A DNA stretch of 64,000 bases from Terfezia claveryi (lineage: Eukaryota > Ascomycota > Pezizomycetes > Pezizales > Pezizaceae), in NCBI GenBank assembly GCA_015179025.1, contig WHUX01000065.1, positions 124,001 to 188,000 of the forward strand, given 5' to 3'. The position numbers were made by a program, and so were the translations under genes. Positions 10,037 through 21,097 of this stretch are shown here, piece after piece (within the stretch, counting starts at the first letter, position 1; the number at the start of each line of letters is the position of its first letter). The notes under the pieces were generated by a model that worked only from the letters and a program-made list of their open reading frames with translations, was not told the DNA's origin and did not search any database.

Positions 10037-11560
10037 CTCTCTCTTGAACAGTGCACCCCATAAGGTCGGTGAGATGTGTTTGGGCTTCAGCCTTAAGTCC
10101 TTGGTCATAAGGTCAGCGAGATTATCGGCTGATGGAACGTAAGTGAGTGTGAAGTCGTTATTGTGAAGTCGTTCGCGGGTGTAGTGGTAGTGAACATCGA
10201 TGTGCTTTGTCTTCGAGTGGTGGACTGGATTGTCTGCAATCTTCATTTCAGATTGATTATCACACAGCAGTGCAATATCTATTGGAATTCAGAGTTGTTC
10301 GAGTGCGTGTTTGTACCAGATTGCTTGTCGAGAGGTAAGGGAGAGCGCCATATATTCTGCCTCAGTGGTAGAGACAGAAACGGACTGTTGCTTCTTAGAA
10401 CACCAGGAGATACATGAGCGTCCCAACATAAAACAGTAGCCAGTAACAGAACGACGGGTATCCAAACAATTAGCATAATCTGAATCAGAAAAACCATAGA
10501 GAACCATAACGGAAGACTTAGATCGAGTAGAAGACTCGGAGTGAATAGAAGACTCAGAGTGAGTATAAGTAAGACCAATATCCTGAGTGCCTGCAAGATA
10601 ACAAAGAACACGCTTAACAGCATTATGATGATCAAGAGTAGGATAATGAGAAAACTGAGCAAGAAAAGAAAGAGTATATACAAGATCAGGACGAGTGCAA
10701 GTAACCAAGTAGAGAAGTGCACCAATCTGTTGTTGGTAGAGAGTTTGGTCGAGCGGAATCGTGCCCTGTTCAGCTGAAGTCAACTGGGTTTTGGGATCAA
10801 GTAGTGTCTTGACAGAATGGCAATTCTCCATTCCAAATCGAATAAGAATTTGTTCAATGTCGAGTGGTTGTGCGAGATAAACTGATGTATTAGAGAATCT
10901 AAATTCAATTCCAAGTATATAGGAAAGGGGACCTTTATCAGAAACTTTGAAGTTTAACTGTAAGTGTACTATAATGATTTTCCTGTCTAAAGTACAACCC
11001 ATAACTAAGATATCGTCAACATAGAAGCAGATGAAGAGGAGCTTAGTAGGGTGTATAAAATACAGGGATCAAAATGTGATGGGATGAGGCCAGCTTTCTT
11101 AAGAATAGTAGATTGCTTAAGATACCACTGTTTAGGAGCTTGTTTCAAGCCATAGAATACCTTTAGAAGTAAAAGGACTTTACCATCTAGACCAATACTA
11201 GAAGGAGGTATGATCCAGATTTCTTCATCTAGGGGTCCATAGGTAAATGTGGATTTAATATCAAGTTGTATAGTATCAAGGCCGAGTTGAGCTGCGAGGG
11301 CAAAAATAAGGCGAAGTGAATCATACCATATTACGGGTATGAATGTCCCATTATAATCGATACCGGTTATCTATAAATAGCCCTTAACTACAAGTCGTAC
11401 CTTATACCTCTCAATAGATCTATCCTCTTTTAGCTTAATAGTATATACCTACTGTGATCTAACCGGCTTTCTGCTACTAGGAAGTTCTTCTTTTTCATGA
11501 ACTGACCATACAGCCTGTTTGATATTCCTTATACTGCCATCTCTTCCTAACTTCTCCTTC
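10031..11560 (-). pseudogene. Ty1/copia pol remnant (reverse transcriptase, RNase H)
   Basis: Minus-strand relic of a copia polyprotein, read from 11560 down. Recognisable blocks in order: DYNGTFIPV and LDTIQLDIKSTF (about 11230-11350), YGLKQAPKQWY (about 11120), FYVDDILV (about 11010), then a frame 11002-10289 with RSVTGYCF, SWCSKKQQSVS and TEAEYMAL of RNase H, and KTKHIDVHYHY further on (about 10200). A TGA at about 10287 interrupts the RNase H frame, the RT part has further stops and a frame change near 11040, and integrase, protease and gag are missing. It is dead and lacks its 5' half. Confidence 0.9.
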
Positions 11561-14083
11561 TCTATTAAATTCTAGTAACAGTTTGCTATGACCAAGGCCT
11601 GATCCTTAATAAACCCTAACAAGACACTTTTTTGAGGTGGTACTATCTTAATAAACTAACCCAGCTGGACTCTACTTCATGCTTTAAAGTAAGCGAACTA
11701 GTAAGAGCTTGATTAGTTAGTTGTAAGAGATAAAGATAAGGGTCTGCCGGTTCCATTGCAACGGAAAGATCCTGTAGCACCTGGCGCTAGCTAAAGCGTA
11801 ACAGCCCCGGACCAAGGTATATATGGGGCGGTTGCCACTCAGGCAAGGATGAATTTAAGCTTGTCACCGATAACGGGGGTGTCCTGGTAATTGAGTTCTC
11901 GTAATCACTCAGTCCTTGGAAGTTGTTGTGCAGTGATATAGACTGCTAGAACCTCTTAAGCAGAGATATAGATCAATCAATCAACACATCCCTCTCTTAT
12001 AATAAGCCTCCAATACCTTCGTTCCTATCCTAAGATCTCATAATCCTTATGTAGTTTGTGGAATTCTTTTTTTTTTTTTTTTTTCCCAAAAAAGTGGAGT
12101 TCTATACCTTGAACGTGGTGCCAAGCTCCCCGACAATAAGCCTCATATAGAGAAGGAATATATCCGTGCTTGACGTGGTGAACAACCTCTTCTTTCTGAA
12201 CCAACTTTCTGAACCAAATATCTCAAGCTCGCTATAATGTGAACTGGATCCACGTCACGCACCAAGTCTGTTGTATTTGAGTTTGCAGAGGCCTAACCAG
12301 AGGGGTTTTGTGATGTACGAAAACGAAACGCTCGTGGGATCATTAGCCTAACATAGAGCCAACATGAAGCTCGTAGATGAATCAGACTACAGTAGATGCG
12401 AACTAGGCCTCCAGAGGCCCTCGGGGAAATGCTGCCCAGGACAGGGACCACTGCTACGGTACGCAATACATGTCCATGCCCTCTGGTATAATATAACAGG
12501 CCATTGACATAGATCAGCCAATAGAGTAATAAAGCACTCATTCCTTATATGAACATTTCTTTATCTAGAGATATACTGTATATGAATGTATGTGAGTCTA
12601 CACCCCGGTGTGGTTTGTGAAAGGCCCGTGGCTTGATGTTTCTTCATTATAATCTGTGAGTTTGAATAACTTTACATAAGTATTAATGTGAAACCACCGT
12701 TTAGATACATTGACTTCTAGCCATGCATTCGAATCTGGACACTAGTGATTGTATATGTAGTTATGAGCATGCCATCCAATATCAGCCTTAAATACTCGGA
12801 AGCAGCTGTGGTCATACGGTCTCATACCCTTATGTTAGCAGTTGCAATTGCAAAATAAACCTACAGAAAAGGACAAAGGGTCACCCCTGGGCCCGGGCCC
12901 TCAGGGCCTCAGTGAAGAAATCAAGATTCAGCGTGTGCAGGTGTCGTGAGCTCAACTGCAGCGCATCCTGCGCCAGTACTCAGGGAGGTGGCTCTCAGCC
13001 ACGTGTCCAAACTTTAATCATGAACCAGTCAGTGGCTCCCAGGCCTTGTAAGCCGTGTATGCTGAAGTCACGTATATGTATGTCTGTATGTATGTATGTG
13101 ATATACCCATGAGTCACTGCGCTGTGGAGTTGAATTATTCAATACCGGGGTGGGTCCCAAAGATGTAACCCAAATCCTTCCTGGATGCAGCTGGCTTTGG
13201 GGTAGTCACGTGCTGTTTTTGATATACAGACGCCTTGATTAATACGACCATTCAACAGTCGACATATCGCAAACCTCGCGAAGCTTAACAATGCCGGGCC
13301 AAGGTAGCGGGAGCGTAAGTACATTCGAGCTGGTGATCATCCACCCCAACTCTTGCGTCGGCACAATTATTGTAACTACTCACCGAGCAATAGCTGATAT
13401 ATGATATTTACTATTGCACAAATTACAAACTGTAAATGGTAGTTTGTTGTACAATTCACGAGTCAATGCCTGCGGCCGTAAATGCACATGTGCTAGCGCT
13501 CCAGCTATCAAATAAAAACCTGGTTTTCAAAGAGCCTATAAATACGAGGTTCTGATCGAGACTACTGTACCTCGTAAAAGAGCCTTATGGATAAAGTTCT
13601 CCATTGATCCGTCAGTTTAAGTCATAAACTTTATACCTATCACCCCATTTGCCCACATGACCTGCTGCAGCTATCCAGTAGGTGCAGGTGAAAGGTCTGA
13701 CAGAATGTTTTGGCTATTGTCTGTCCTTTGGGAGGTGTGTGTAGTACTAGTATATTGCCGGTGTCACTCCGAGGGCTCAGCATGCCGGCACGTTTACAAG
13801 AATATTTTATACCGGATGTTTTGTTTATATATACCAGAATCGAGGCACCTCAAAATTTTGTTTTGCGAATCTTGGTTGTCATCCAAAGCCAGCAAGTCGA
13901 TCCCCTCATCTGGAGCACGAGCTCTCTCGATCCGCTACCCCACCACTCGCTCGAATCCGATATCACTACCAAATACCCGAGAATTGCGACATAGTCTAGT
14001 TATAACTTACGGCAAGCACCAATATGGGGATTTATAATATTGCTTCCGCTAGTAATTTCCGTCTTACGGCCTTATACAAACTC
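11561..14083. other. gene-poor relic DNA
   Basis: No gene that I can defend. A run of 18 T at 12067-12084 and a (TATG)n microsatellite near 13075-13100 are present. 11720-11985 has LTR-like composition (starts near TGTAAGAG, ends near TCAATCAACA) but no duplication was found. Around 13548-13575 an 8-bp inverted repeat (TACGAGGT/ACCTCGTA) encloses a copy of the TCTGATCGAGACTA motif also found at 4841 and 5117. Confidence 0.4.
12380..12391 (-). repeat. micro-insertion, 12 bp, 7-bp DR
   Basis: AATCAGACTACA lies between two copies of GTAGATG (12373-12379 and 12392-12398). Confidence 0.45.
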
Positions 14084-14506
14084 ATGACCTTCTACACCTC
14101 CTTCCTCCTTCTCATCCAGTTCCTGCAAATTCCGTCCCTCGTCTGGGCAAACCCCTCAGCGCTACGCCTCGCCTCCCCCATTCGCAAAGTCCCACATGAA
14201 TTCTCAAGTGGCCCGTCCTACAACTTTCCCGGCTCTATCACAGTCTGCCGCCGGGACTACTACGAGGACTGCATCACGCTTGTAGAAATGCCTGACTCGG
14301 TGCAGCGGCGATGTACAGAGGCTCCAGGCGGGTTCAATGATCGAATTTCGAGCTTAGTAATACAGAACGGGTGTTGTGAATTTCACAGGGGGTTTGACTG
14401 CAAGGGAGGTAGACTTTTAGCGGCTTGTAATGAGCGGAAGGGGACGCTTTTTGGAATCTCGAATAATCAGATAAGTAGCTGGAAATGCTACTTTGGTGAT
14501 AACTGA
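14084..14506 (+). CDS. small secreted cysteine-rich protein, crystallin-like
   Basis: 140 residues from the ATG at 14084; an in-frame ATG at 14024 would add 20 residues but would bury the signal peptide, so 14084 is preferred. Residues 1-22 form a secretion signal (FYTSFLLLIQFL... VWA). The mature part has paired cysteine motifs ITVCRRDYYEDC, NDRISSLVIQNGCCEF, FDCKGG and SSWKCYF. The W/N-D-x-I-S-S then GC-E-F pattern recalls one beta/gamma-crystallin repeat, a fold used by several small secreted fungal proteins. It resembles the minus-strand gene at 20753-21097 in length and cysteine spacing. No intron. Function unknown; extracellular location is inferred from the signal. Confidence 0.72.
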   Translation: MTFYTSFLLLIQFLQIPSLVWANPSALRLASPIRKVPHEFSSGPSYNFPGSITVCRRDYYEDCITLVEMPDSVQRRCTEAPGGFNDRISSLVIQNGCCEFHRGFDCKGGRLLAACNERKGTLFGISNNQISSWKCYFGDN

Positions 14507-16449
14507 GAAAGGGCTGGTAGATTTGGTAGTGCAGGTTTCACATTGTATAAGTTTTGGTAGTTGGAGTTGTTGTATGTTATTAAAACGTTGTGCTCTGCAA
14601 GGGATCTGGAGGATATTTCGATACTTATAAGTAGAAGATACCGTGGGGTTAAAAGCTGTCTAGGAGAGGTCTTTCTTGTGACATAATAGACACTCAAACT
14701 ATCCCTTCATAATATTGTCAGTGTGATACAATCAGTTTGCGTACCAACGGTAGGTTCGTGATTCAAGTCCACATTAATTTTACACTCAGTATATTTCCTT
14801 TTATGTTTTTATGCTTGGATTTAGAGGAGATGGAAGGACATATGGCGAGGGGGGGGGGTTCGACGTATTCTTCTTAATTTTAATAAATACATGGAAACAT
14901 TAAATTTATGTCGAGGCAAGGTATACGGAAGTTGTTTTTCACATGTTTGAAGGAGATCCCTCGAAGACACTGTGATACCCGAGAATAATATACCTAAGTA
15001 CATGTATTACATGTAAGAGGTTATCCTTTAAGTTGGGTAATAATATCAATGATTAAGCCCCATAAAATTCCATATCTAGATGCTTATCGTAAATATGCTT
15101 TATATGAAATATCGTCTGGTCCTAGTAACAATCAGCAATTGCAATGCATGGTGATAATCACATTCTCGATCGTGAACGCACATTGGAAGCACAAAGGATA
15201 GTACACTCAATTAAGCACTTGGAGAACGTCAGACCGGTTACCTACAGGGCTGAGAAGATACACTGAGAAATATTGCCTATGGACACGCAAGCGGAAGCAG
15301 CTGCACCAAATTGGAACATATCTAATTGAGCAAAAGATTAGTAGGGAAGAGCCAACCCAGCAGAATTAACATTTCATCCTACCGGTAGTCAGAGACCTAC
15401 GTTAACATAGAACAGTTCAGTTACCTATGACCTTGTGTATATAGGTAAATACCCACATACAAATCAGTCAATAAAAATCTAACTAACCCGGATCGGTACT
15501 ACGAGATGGGCCTGGCGCTAGCCGATAACGAACGCCGACCCTAGCCTGGTTGGCACAAGCCCCTCCACAGGAGCCGACCCCTCTTCTCTCTAACCGTAGG
15601 CCTCATGTGGGCAACTATCGTCGTCGTACTTTGCGCAGCAAAAATTGTGACCCCTGCCCCATGACGAATGCTTTGCTCTGATGCGAACAAACAAATTTCC
15701 ATTCTAAATAGTTCGAAGCTAATCTCAGTTTGTGGCTCTGCGTGGCTGAGACATTGGTGCATCCGGCTTTCGCAATTCTAACAAAACTTGAGAATCGTGG
15801 TCTGGTTGGAAGCAAGGCAAAGATAAATACGTGGGTTTTTGCTCACGCGACCGGATGCATTCGAGGCGGCAGTGCACAAAGCAGGTTTACCGCTTAATGA
15901 TTAAGTCAACGTCGATCGCAAAGTACGGTATGGCCTGGACAGTAAGAGGGGTATCACAACTGTTATAGTTGTACTTGTGCGAGTACGTCACCCCCCGAAT
16001 TGATGTCATATGCAATTGCCAGCATCCAAACCTGGCCATGATTTATGAGGGTAACATCTTGCAACACAACATATTCACATTGTTTGTTCTATTTTGTCTG
16101 GCCAGATGATGCTGAGTGGACGTACGTATACCCACATATGTTATACGTACTTACCTCACCCCACCAGCCTTGTATGCTCTATATCAGGATTTTTCTCCAC
16201 CATAGCCCCTTGCCAGGTACTCGAGGGACTTGAATGACAACTACATATATAACACATCCACTCCCAACTTAGAAAGCTCCATCATTCAGCTCCCAAGCTC
16301 TAAGTCACAAAGCACGATCGTTCGCTGCTTTGAGCAGTGTTAATTGTTTGTCAACTCCCTCGTTGGAAGCCCCCACGAATTAGCCTTCGATACTCAAGAA
16401 TCATTTACTCGCCTTACATACCTGAATAGCAAACCGGAGTAACCCCAAA
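14507..16449. other. intergenic, relic DNA
   Basis: No gene seen. A run of G (14850-14858) and AT-rich stretches occur. 16235-16450 is likely the promoter and leader of the next gene, with CATATATAAC at about 16240. Confidence 0.4.
15542..15572 (+). repeat. micro-insertion, 31 bp, 8-bp DR
   Basis: A 31-bp insert beginning TAGCCTGGTTGGCACAAG lies between copies of GCCGACCC (15534-15541 and 15573-15580). It is the longest one-ended member, sharing 18 terminal bases (one mismatch) with the copy at 32472. Confidence 0.6.
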
Positions 16450-17013
16450 ATGGCAATCAGCAAACTCCTCTTCCCCTTCGTCCGAGCACTCCAGCTCCTA
16501 ACCCTCATCCCTATTTGGGGCATGCTCGCCTGGTTCGTCCACCAATACGATAAGAACAGCCAATCTACCCCAGCGGAGATCCTCGTCCTTTTCATCGCCT
16601 CCCTAGCCGGCACCGCCTGGGCCCTCGTCTCCTTCTTCCAATTCCATCACTCCATCGGTTTAAGCCTCCTCGTTTTCGTCATGGACATGGTCATCCTCGG
16701 CGGGTTGATCGCAGGAGTGGTCTTCCTCCGGAGCGTCAGGAACCAAGATTGCACTGTTGTCTCAGTACCAATTACAGTAACATGGGGAGATCATAGCTCG
16801 TCGTGGGATAATGGGAGGGGATGGGATATTTCTTTCAAGAAGAGCTGCATGATGCTAAAGGCTGCTTGGGCGTTGGGCATTGTGGATTGTGTATTGTTCT
16901 TTATTTCGGCGCTGCTGGCATTGTTCATTTATAGGAGGAATGAGAGGGTTGTGGTCAGCAAGAAGGGATATGTTGATGATAGGCGACCAATTAGGGGAGG
17001 ACGCTGGTTCTAA
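16450..17013 (+). CDS. four-helix membrane protein, MARVEL-like
   Basis: 187 residues, no intron. Four hydrophobic segments at about residues 8-32, 44-62, 69-93 and 135-160, with a short extracellular-type loop of about 40 residues between helices 3 and 4 and a basic C-terminal tail (YRRNERVVVSKKG). This layout, with both termini cytosolic, fits MARVEL-type proteins, which are common uncharacterised membrane proteins in ascomycetes. The ATG at 16450 follows an A-rich context (CCCCAAAATGG), good for initiation. No catalytic motif, so it is likely structural or a membrane organiser. Confidence 0.75.
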   Translation: MAISKLLFPFVRALQLLTLIPIWGMLAWFVHQYDKNSQSTPAEILVLFIASLAGTAWALVSFFQFHHSIGLSLLVFVMDMVILGGLIAGVVFLRSVRNQDCTVVSVPITVTWGDHSSSWDNGRGWDISFKKSCMMLKAAWALGIVDCVLFFISALLALFIYRRNERVVVSKKGYVDDRRPIRGGRWF

Positions 17014-17307
17014 TTGAGACGGACAGGTTGTAATGTTTTAGCAGGGGGCCTAGGTAGGTGCAAGGTGAACTATATACATGCGTATCAGGTTATTCCTGCC
17101 ATATCGTATGGATCTTCATGAGACTATTGCCCAGACTATTCCTTTAATTTGTTTCGATACCTTCTTAATCCTCATTATGTATATTCTTGCATCCTTAGTG
17201 TTACTCCCCTTCCTTGTCTTAATAGTTTATACTTTTATGATTATATTACGATCCTAATGAACTTAACTTTTGTTTCCCCCTCCACCAAACTTCCTAGACA
17301 AAGACTG

Positions 17308-17546
17308 TGAGCGTACAATATATTATCGGTGTCTAGGCAAACCTGGCACCCAGTGGCCATAAAACCCTAGCTGCCGTCTGTTGTGAATGAAAGTTTATTA
17401 GCTTTGAGGTGTTTACCAGAAGCAGTAATTGTTGATTTGATCACTGTGGGGAAAAGTGTGCATGTTGGGGAGTGGTAACCGCTATGACAAAACGTGATCA
17501 CTGGGTGCCAGGTTTCCTAGACACCCGATAGTATAATGTACGCTCA
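17308..17546. mobile_element. 239-bp MITE, Mutator-like, 9-bp TSD
   Basis: Terminal inverted repeats of about 48 bp start TGAGCGTACA and include GGTGTCTAGG and AACCTGGCACCCAGTG on both sides, with a few mismatches. The flanks CAAAGACTG (17299-17307) and CAAAGACAG (17547-17555) match at 8 of 9 bases. Long repeats with a 9-bp duplication point to a Mutator-like non-autonomous element. The 140-bp centre is unrelated to coding sequence. Confidence 0.85.
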
Positions 17547-17555
17547 CAAAGACAG

Positions 17556-18319
17556 CTTATCTGCAGCACTTTTGCGCAGTAACTAACAGTTGTAATTTGA
17601 CATTTCTTGTAAGTGATTTCCCCCCACCATCAACGAAATTATACAGATATAAGTAGCTCCTAGTTCTGATCATGACCAGTAATTGGATTTCTTAAAGTTC
17701 TGGTTGAGATTGCAAAGAATTTGAACATGCAGCACAAAATGGGCTGCACGATAGGGTGAAATTGTTAATATCTGTTTGTTTGCTTTTTGAGACAGGCTTA
17801 ATTGGAAAGTCAGAAGATTATACTACATACTTAGACGCGTTCATTCTTTTACGGGATTAATCATCCGCTCAAGTGTTGGTATCTCTTTCCAGAGTCACGA
17901 GACGCTTCATAAGTATGCATAAACTTACATTACCGCATGAGATTTAGGTTTCAGGAATGCAGACTAATGTTTCCATGTAGGTTAGTCAACCATTCCCGTC
18001 CGAGTGCCTCGTATACGTCACTATTCCTCAGAGTCGATATATGTGGTCATCATCACCATCACCATAACCAGACTCCATTGGTTCAACGAGTAACCTTGGC
18101 ACATACTTAGGTGAGTAGTGCAAGTGCTGAAAGATTAGGGAAGTTAATAGCTAAAATATTTTTTATTTATTTTATAGGTCCTTTTCCCTTTCACAAGGCT
18201 CGTTTACTTCTGTCCCATATGCGTACATTCAATCGAAAACCTCCATGCAATATTCTAACCCATACTCAAGCAAAGGAAACATAACTCTAAACCTTTCCGC
18301 CGCAACCTGTTAAATCACA
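17556..18319. other. intergenic
   Basis: No gene or repeat recognised. The last part is probably the 3' untranslated region of the minus-strand chitin-binding gene. Confidence 0.4.
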
Positions 18320-18963
18320 TCACTTATGGCAAGTACCATAATTAACCTGGCACCAGTTTTCAGCGCCACAGACTGTAAAAAATAACATTAGCCTTCTAGT
18401 CGCAGCTGGTATCACAAGTTCGTGCAACTTACAATCTACGCCTGTGCCACAGAAGTTACTTCCGGAGCAGCACTGCCCGGTAGGACACCTCCTATTCACA
18501 ATCGGTCCACAAGTCGAATCGGTCGAAATACTTGGCGGGGTCGTTGGGTCTGCTGGAGTAGGCCTATCCGGATCACACAACCCGAACTCAGGTTGGCATC
18601 CAGTTCCACAATACATCTCGTTTCCTTGCTCAGCATTCTTGGGGCCACAGTGGCCGGCGGAGGACTATATGGCCATATATATTAACTTACATGTCACACT
18701 GTAATGGCTCTGTAGCGGTATGAAACCTCGAGACTTACACAACATCTATAGTAATATCCACCAGATCCGGCACCGGGGCAGGAAATCCCATTCGAGTTCT
18801 CACCACAGACATCAATCTCCGGGATGGTGCTCATCCAGACATTAGTAGTTGTAGTGGGAGATGGCGGAACCGTCGAAGTTACGTAAACGATTTGGGTGCA
18901 AGTTTGGGCAATGACTCCCGTGACTGTCATAGCGCCGAGAGCAAGAAGAGTAAAGAACTTCAT
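18320..18963 (-). CDS. secreted protein with two hevein-type (CBM18) chitin-binding domains
   Basis: 169 residues. Exons 18963-18739, 18664-18433 and 18372-18320; introns of 74 and 60 nt both begin GTAAGT and end TATAG and TTACAG, with phases that fit. Residues 1-19 are a signal peptide (ALGAMTVTGVIA). Residues about 52-107 form the first CBM18 (CPGAGSGGYYYRCC, SSAGHCG, YCGTGCQPEFGLC) and residues about 124-167 the second (CPTGQCCSGSNFCG, CGAENWCQVNYGTC). Eight-cysteine hevein spacing is intact in both, and each intron falls within a domain. CBM18 proteins bind chitin oligomers; in fungi they act in wall biology or shield the wall from host chitinases. No catalytic domain is attached, so it is a lectin-like protein rather than a chitin deacetylase or chitinase. 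Confidence 0.9.
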
Positions 18964-20752
18964 TGTGAATAGGGTTTACTTTCGATAAAGAGCTTTCAAA
19001 AGGACTGTGGGGGACGTGAAGCGGAGAAACGAGTGAACGAGGTCGAGTGATCTTTAGAACGAGCGAAGCTGCTGGAGATACAAGAACTGAGCTTGAGGAC
19101 GGATAAAGAGCTCTTATACAGAAAGAATCGTGAGGGCCTGCCTGTAAATCTCTTTTGGGCCCACAAGAGCGTAAGCTACTTATGCAGATGGTGTTTCAGA
19201 GACCGAAAAGCCAGGGCCGACACTTGGTGAGGAGGAAGAGCACCCCACGAGGGCCGGAGTATGGAACATCACCACTCAAACTACTACTACATATGGTGAA
19301 TGCGCACATGCAGTCGATGAGGACGGTACCAGTGTTGACTGCTGACTGGTTAGCTACGTGCACGCCGACGCTAGCCCACACATGTGGACCGCCGCTCATT
19401 CAGGGTGCACTTCGCCGTGGATGTCGACCCGAAGAGGACTTGTGTCTCTACCGTTCTTGAGTCGAATTGTATTGCACCTGTCCTTGCAGCCTGTTGCTGC
19501 CAGTGAGGCGACTACGACAGTTGACGTAGACCTGGTTGAAATTTTTCTCCTGAAACAGTTTGTCTACTATCAACACTCTTGCATAGTCCAGAGATTTTTG
19601 CGGTCGTTTCGCTTTGATTCATCATAACCATCGGAGTATGCCAGCTACCGTTACAACCTAACATGAAATGATAGCACTTTGCATTCAGCGGGATCCCGTT
19701 CAATGCCGATTAAACATCCCTAATATGGAGGCAAATGAATATTGAGGCGCTGGAGCTTGCGACCTGCTTAAATGCGTATCTGAACTTTGATATTGAAACG
19801 AAGGCCATCTTCGGCAAGGGGTGCAGGTCTAATAGTTTCTGGTTGGCACTAACCGCCCACTGTGAGGTTGCGTCAACTACCGGTATATACAGACCACAGA
19901 TCAAGATGAGAGGAACCTGCAATTTAAGAGGAACAACTCCCCCTGGTTGTCCGCGTACCCTGCATTGCAGGGTCTCTGATCTTGGGACGACCCTTGTGGC
20001 CAACCAGATTTCTCAGATCATATACTTGCGCATCAACCGTTGTCCACCCGTGCCAGCCGTATTTGGCTGTTCGATCATATGATACCAGTCGAAATACTTG
20101 TGGGCTCCTTTGTTTGGCTGGACAAGCCACCATAAATAGCCATGCTTGCTGGCAAAACTTGTCCGCCCAAGTTTAAAGGGGAAAATCTCCCAATATGGCC
20201 TTTTTGCTGGAAGACTAGGCTAGAAATGTAGGTACACTAGGTGAGAAAAAACAACACACACAGCTAGATGGCTACCTAGCTCTACGATGCCTTGATTGGG
20301 CAGAGGGGACCAAATTTCGTTCAACTAATAGGTCATGATAATAATTACAAGAACATAAAAATGTAAAAAGCCTTGGATCCACAAGAGTCTCTTTTAAGGT
20401 AGAAAGAATCCAGCAATCGATGGGGGGCGTGGTAGGTAGGTAGAGAAGCGAAGGATTGATTGTAATTGAGAGGAAATCATGTAAACTTCGTCGCAAGGCG
20501 TAAAATCTGACTCATCCCGAAAATCTTGTTTTGACCGAACACCCACAGATTTTGCAGTTGTATGAACTTCCGAGTTACACCTAGCATGTCATACCTTCCG
20601 GAGCTCATGCCATTTTGGGGAGCTGAACTTGAAAATGTTGAGTAGCTCGGTTTCTATTGGAGAATTGAAATTGCAACAGGTCTATATCGCTTTCTTTTTT
20701 CCCAAGGTTTGAAGACCACCCCCCAAAAAAAATCAATTGGTGTTGTAGGTGC
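18964..20752. other. intergenic, no supported gene
   Basis: Competing frames at 19155-20133 on both strands look like chance. 19132-19155 repeats a fragment seen at 4735 (GAGGGCCTG-CTGTAAATCTCTT), so some of this is old dispersed repeat. Confidence 0.4.
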
Positions 20753-21097
20753 CTAATAATAGCACCGGAAACTGGATACCTTTTCGTTGACAGTCGCTAC
20801 TGCGCTATTCTCTGCATTGACCTCGTTGAAAAGCTTATACTGGCAACCATAGTCACGGAAGAACTCGCACCCGCCGTCCATGACTCTGAAGCTGTTGATT
20901 GCATCGTTCCAAGGTACAGATTTGCAGGTTCCACTCGGTAAGAAGCTGACTCCACTGCCTTTTCTGGTGTAGTAGTTGCATTTCTGAAAGGTCTGGCGTT
21001 GGCAAATGGTGAGCTTGAAGGCTGCCAATGTGACACCAGCAAGGATTGCCAACAGAACAAGGAGGCTGGGGCCGCAGTTGAGGACACAGGACTTCAT
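20753..21097 (-). CDS. small secreted cysteine-rich protein, crystallin-like
   Basis: 114 residues, single exon, ATG at 21097. A signal peptide spans about residues 1-25 (LLVLLAILAGVTLA). The mature part reads LTICQRQTFQKC, then NDAINSFRVMDGGCEFF, DYGCQY and SSFRCYY, matching the cysteine order of the protein at 14084-14506. The GCEF-x-DYGC and final SSF-x-C elements resemble a beta/gamma-crystallin half-repeat. Likely exported; target unknown. The two genes lie 6 kb apart in opposite orientation with the chitin-binding gene between them. Confidence 0.72.
   Translation of the reverse strand: MKSCVLNCGPSLLVLLAILAGVTLAAFKLTICQRQTFQKCNYYTRKGSGVSFLPSGTCKSVPWNDAINSFRVMDGGCEFFRDYGCQYKLFNEVNAENSAVATVNEKVSSFRCYY

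Noticed and set aside
11720..11985. Possible second LTR (TGTAAGAG...TCAACA)
   Set aside because: LTR-like base composition but no flanking duplication, no partner and no similarity to the copia LTRs.
14700..14780. tRNA-like string with GATTCAAGTCCAC
   Set aside because: A B-box-like core exists, but neither the T-arm nor an acceptor stem pairs.
19155..20133. Several overlapping 60-115-codon frames on both strands
   Set aside because: No splice-consistent extension, no domain, and stop distribution as in non-coding DNA.
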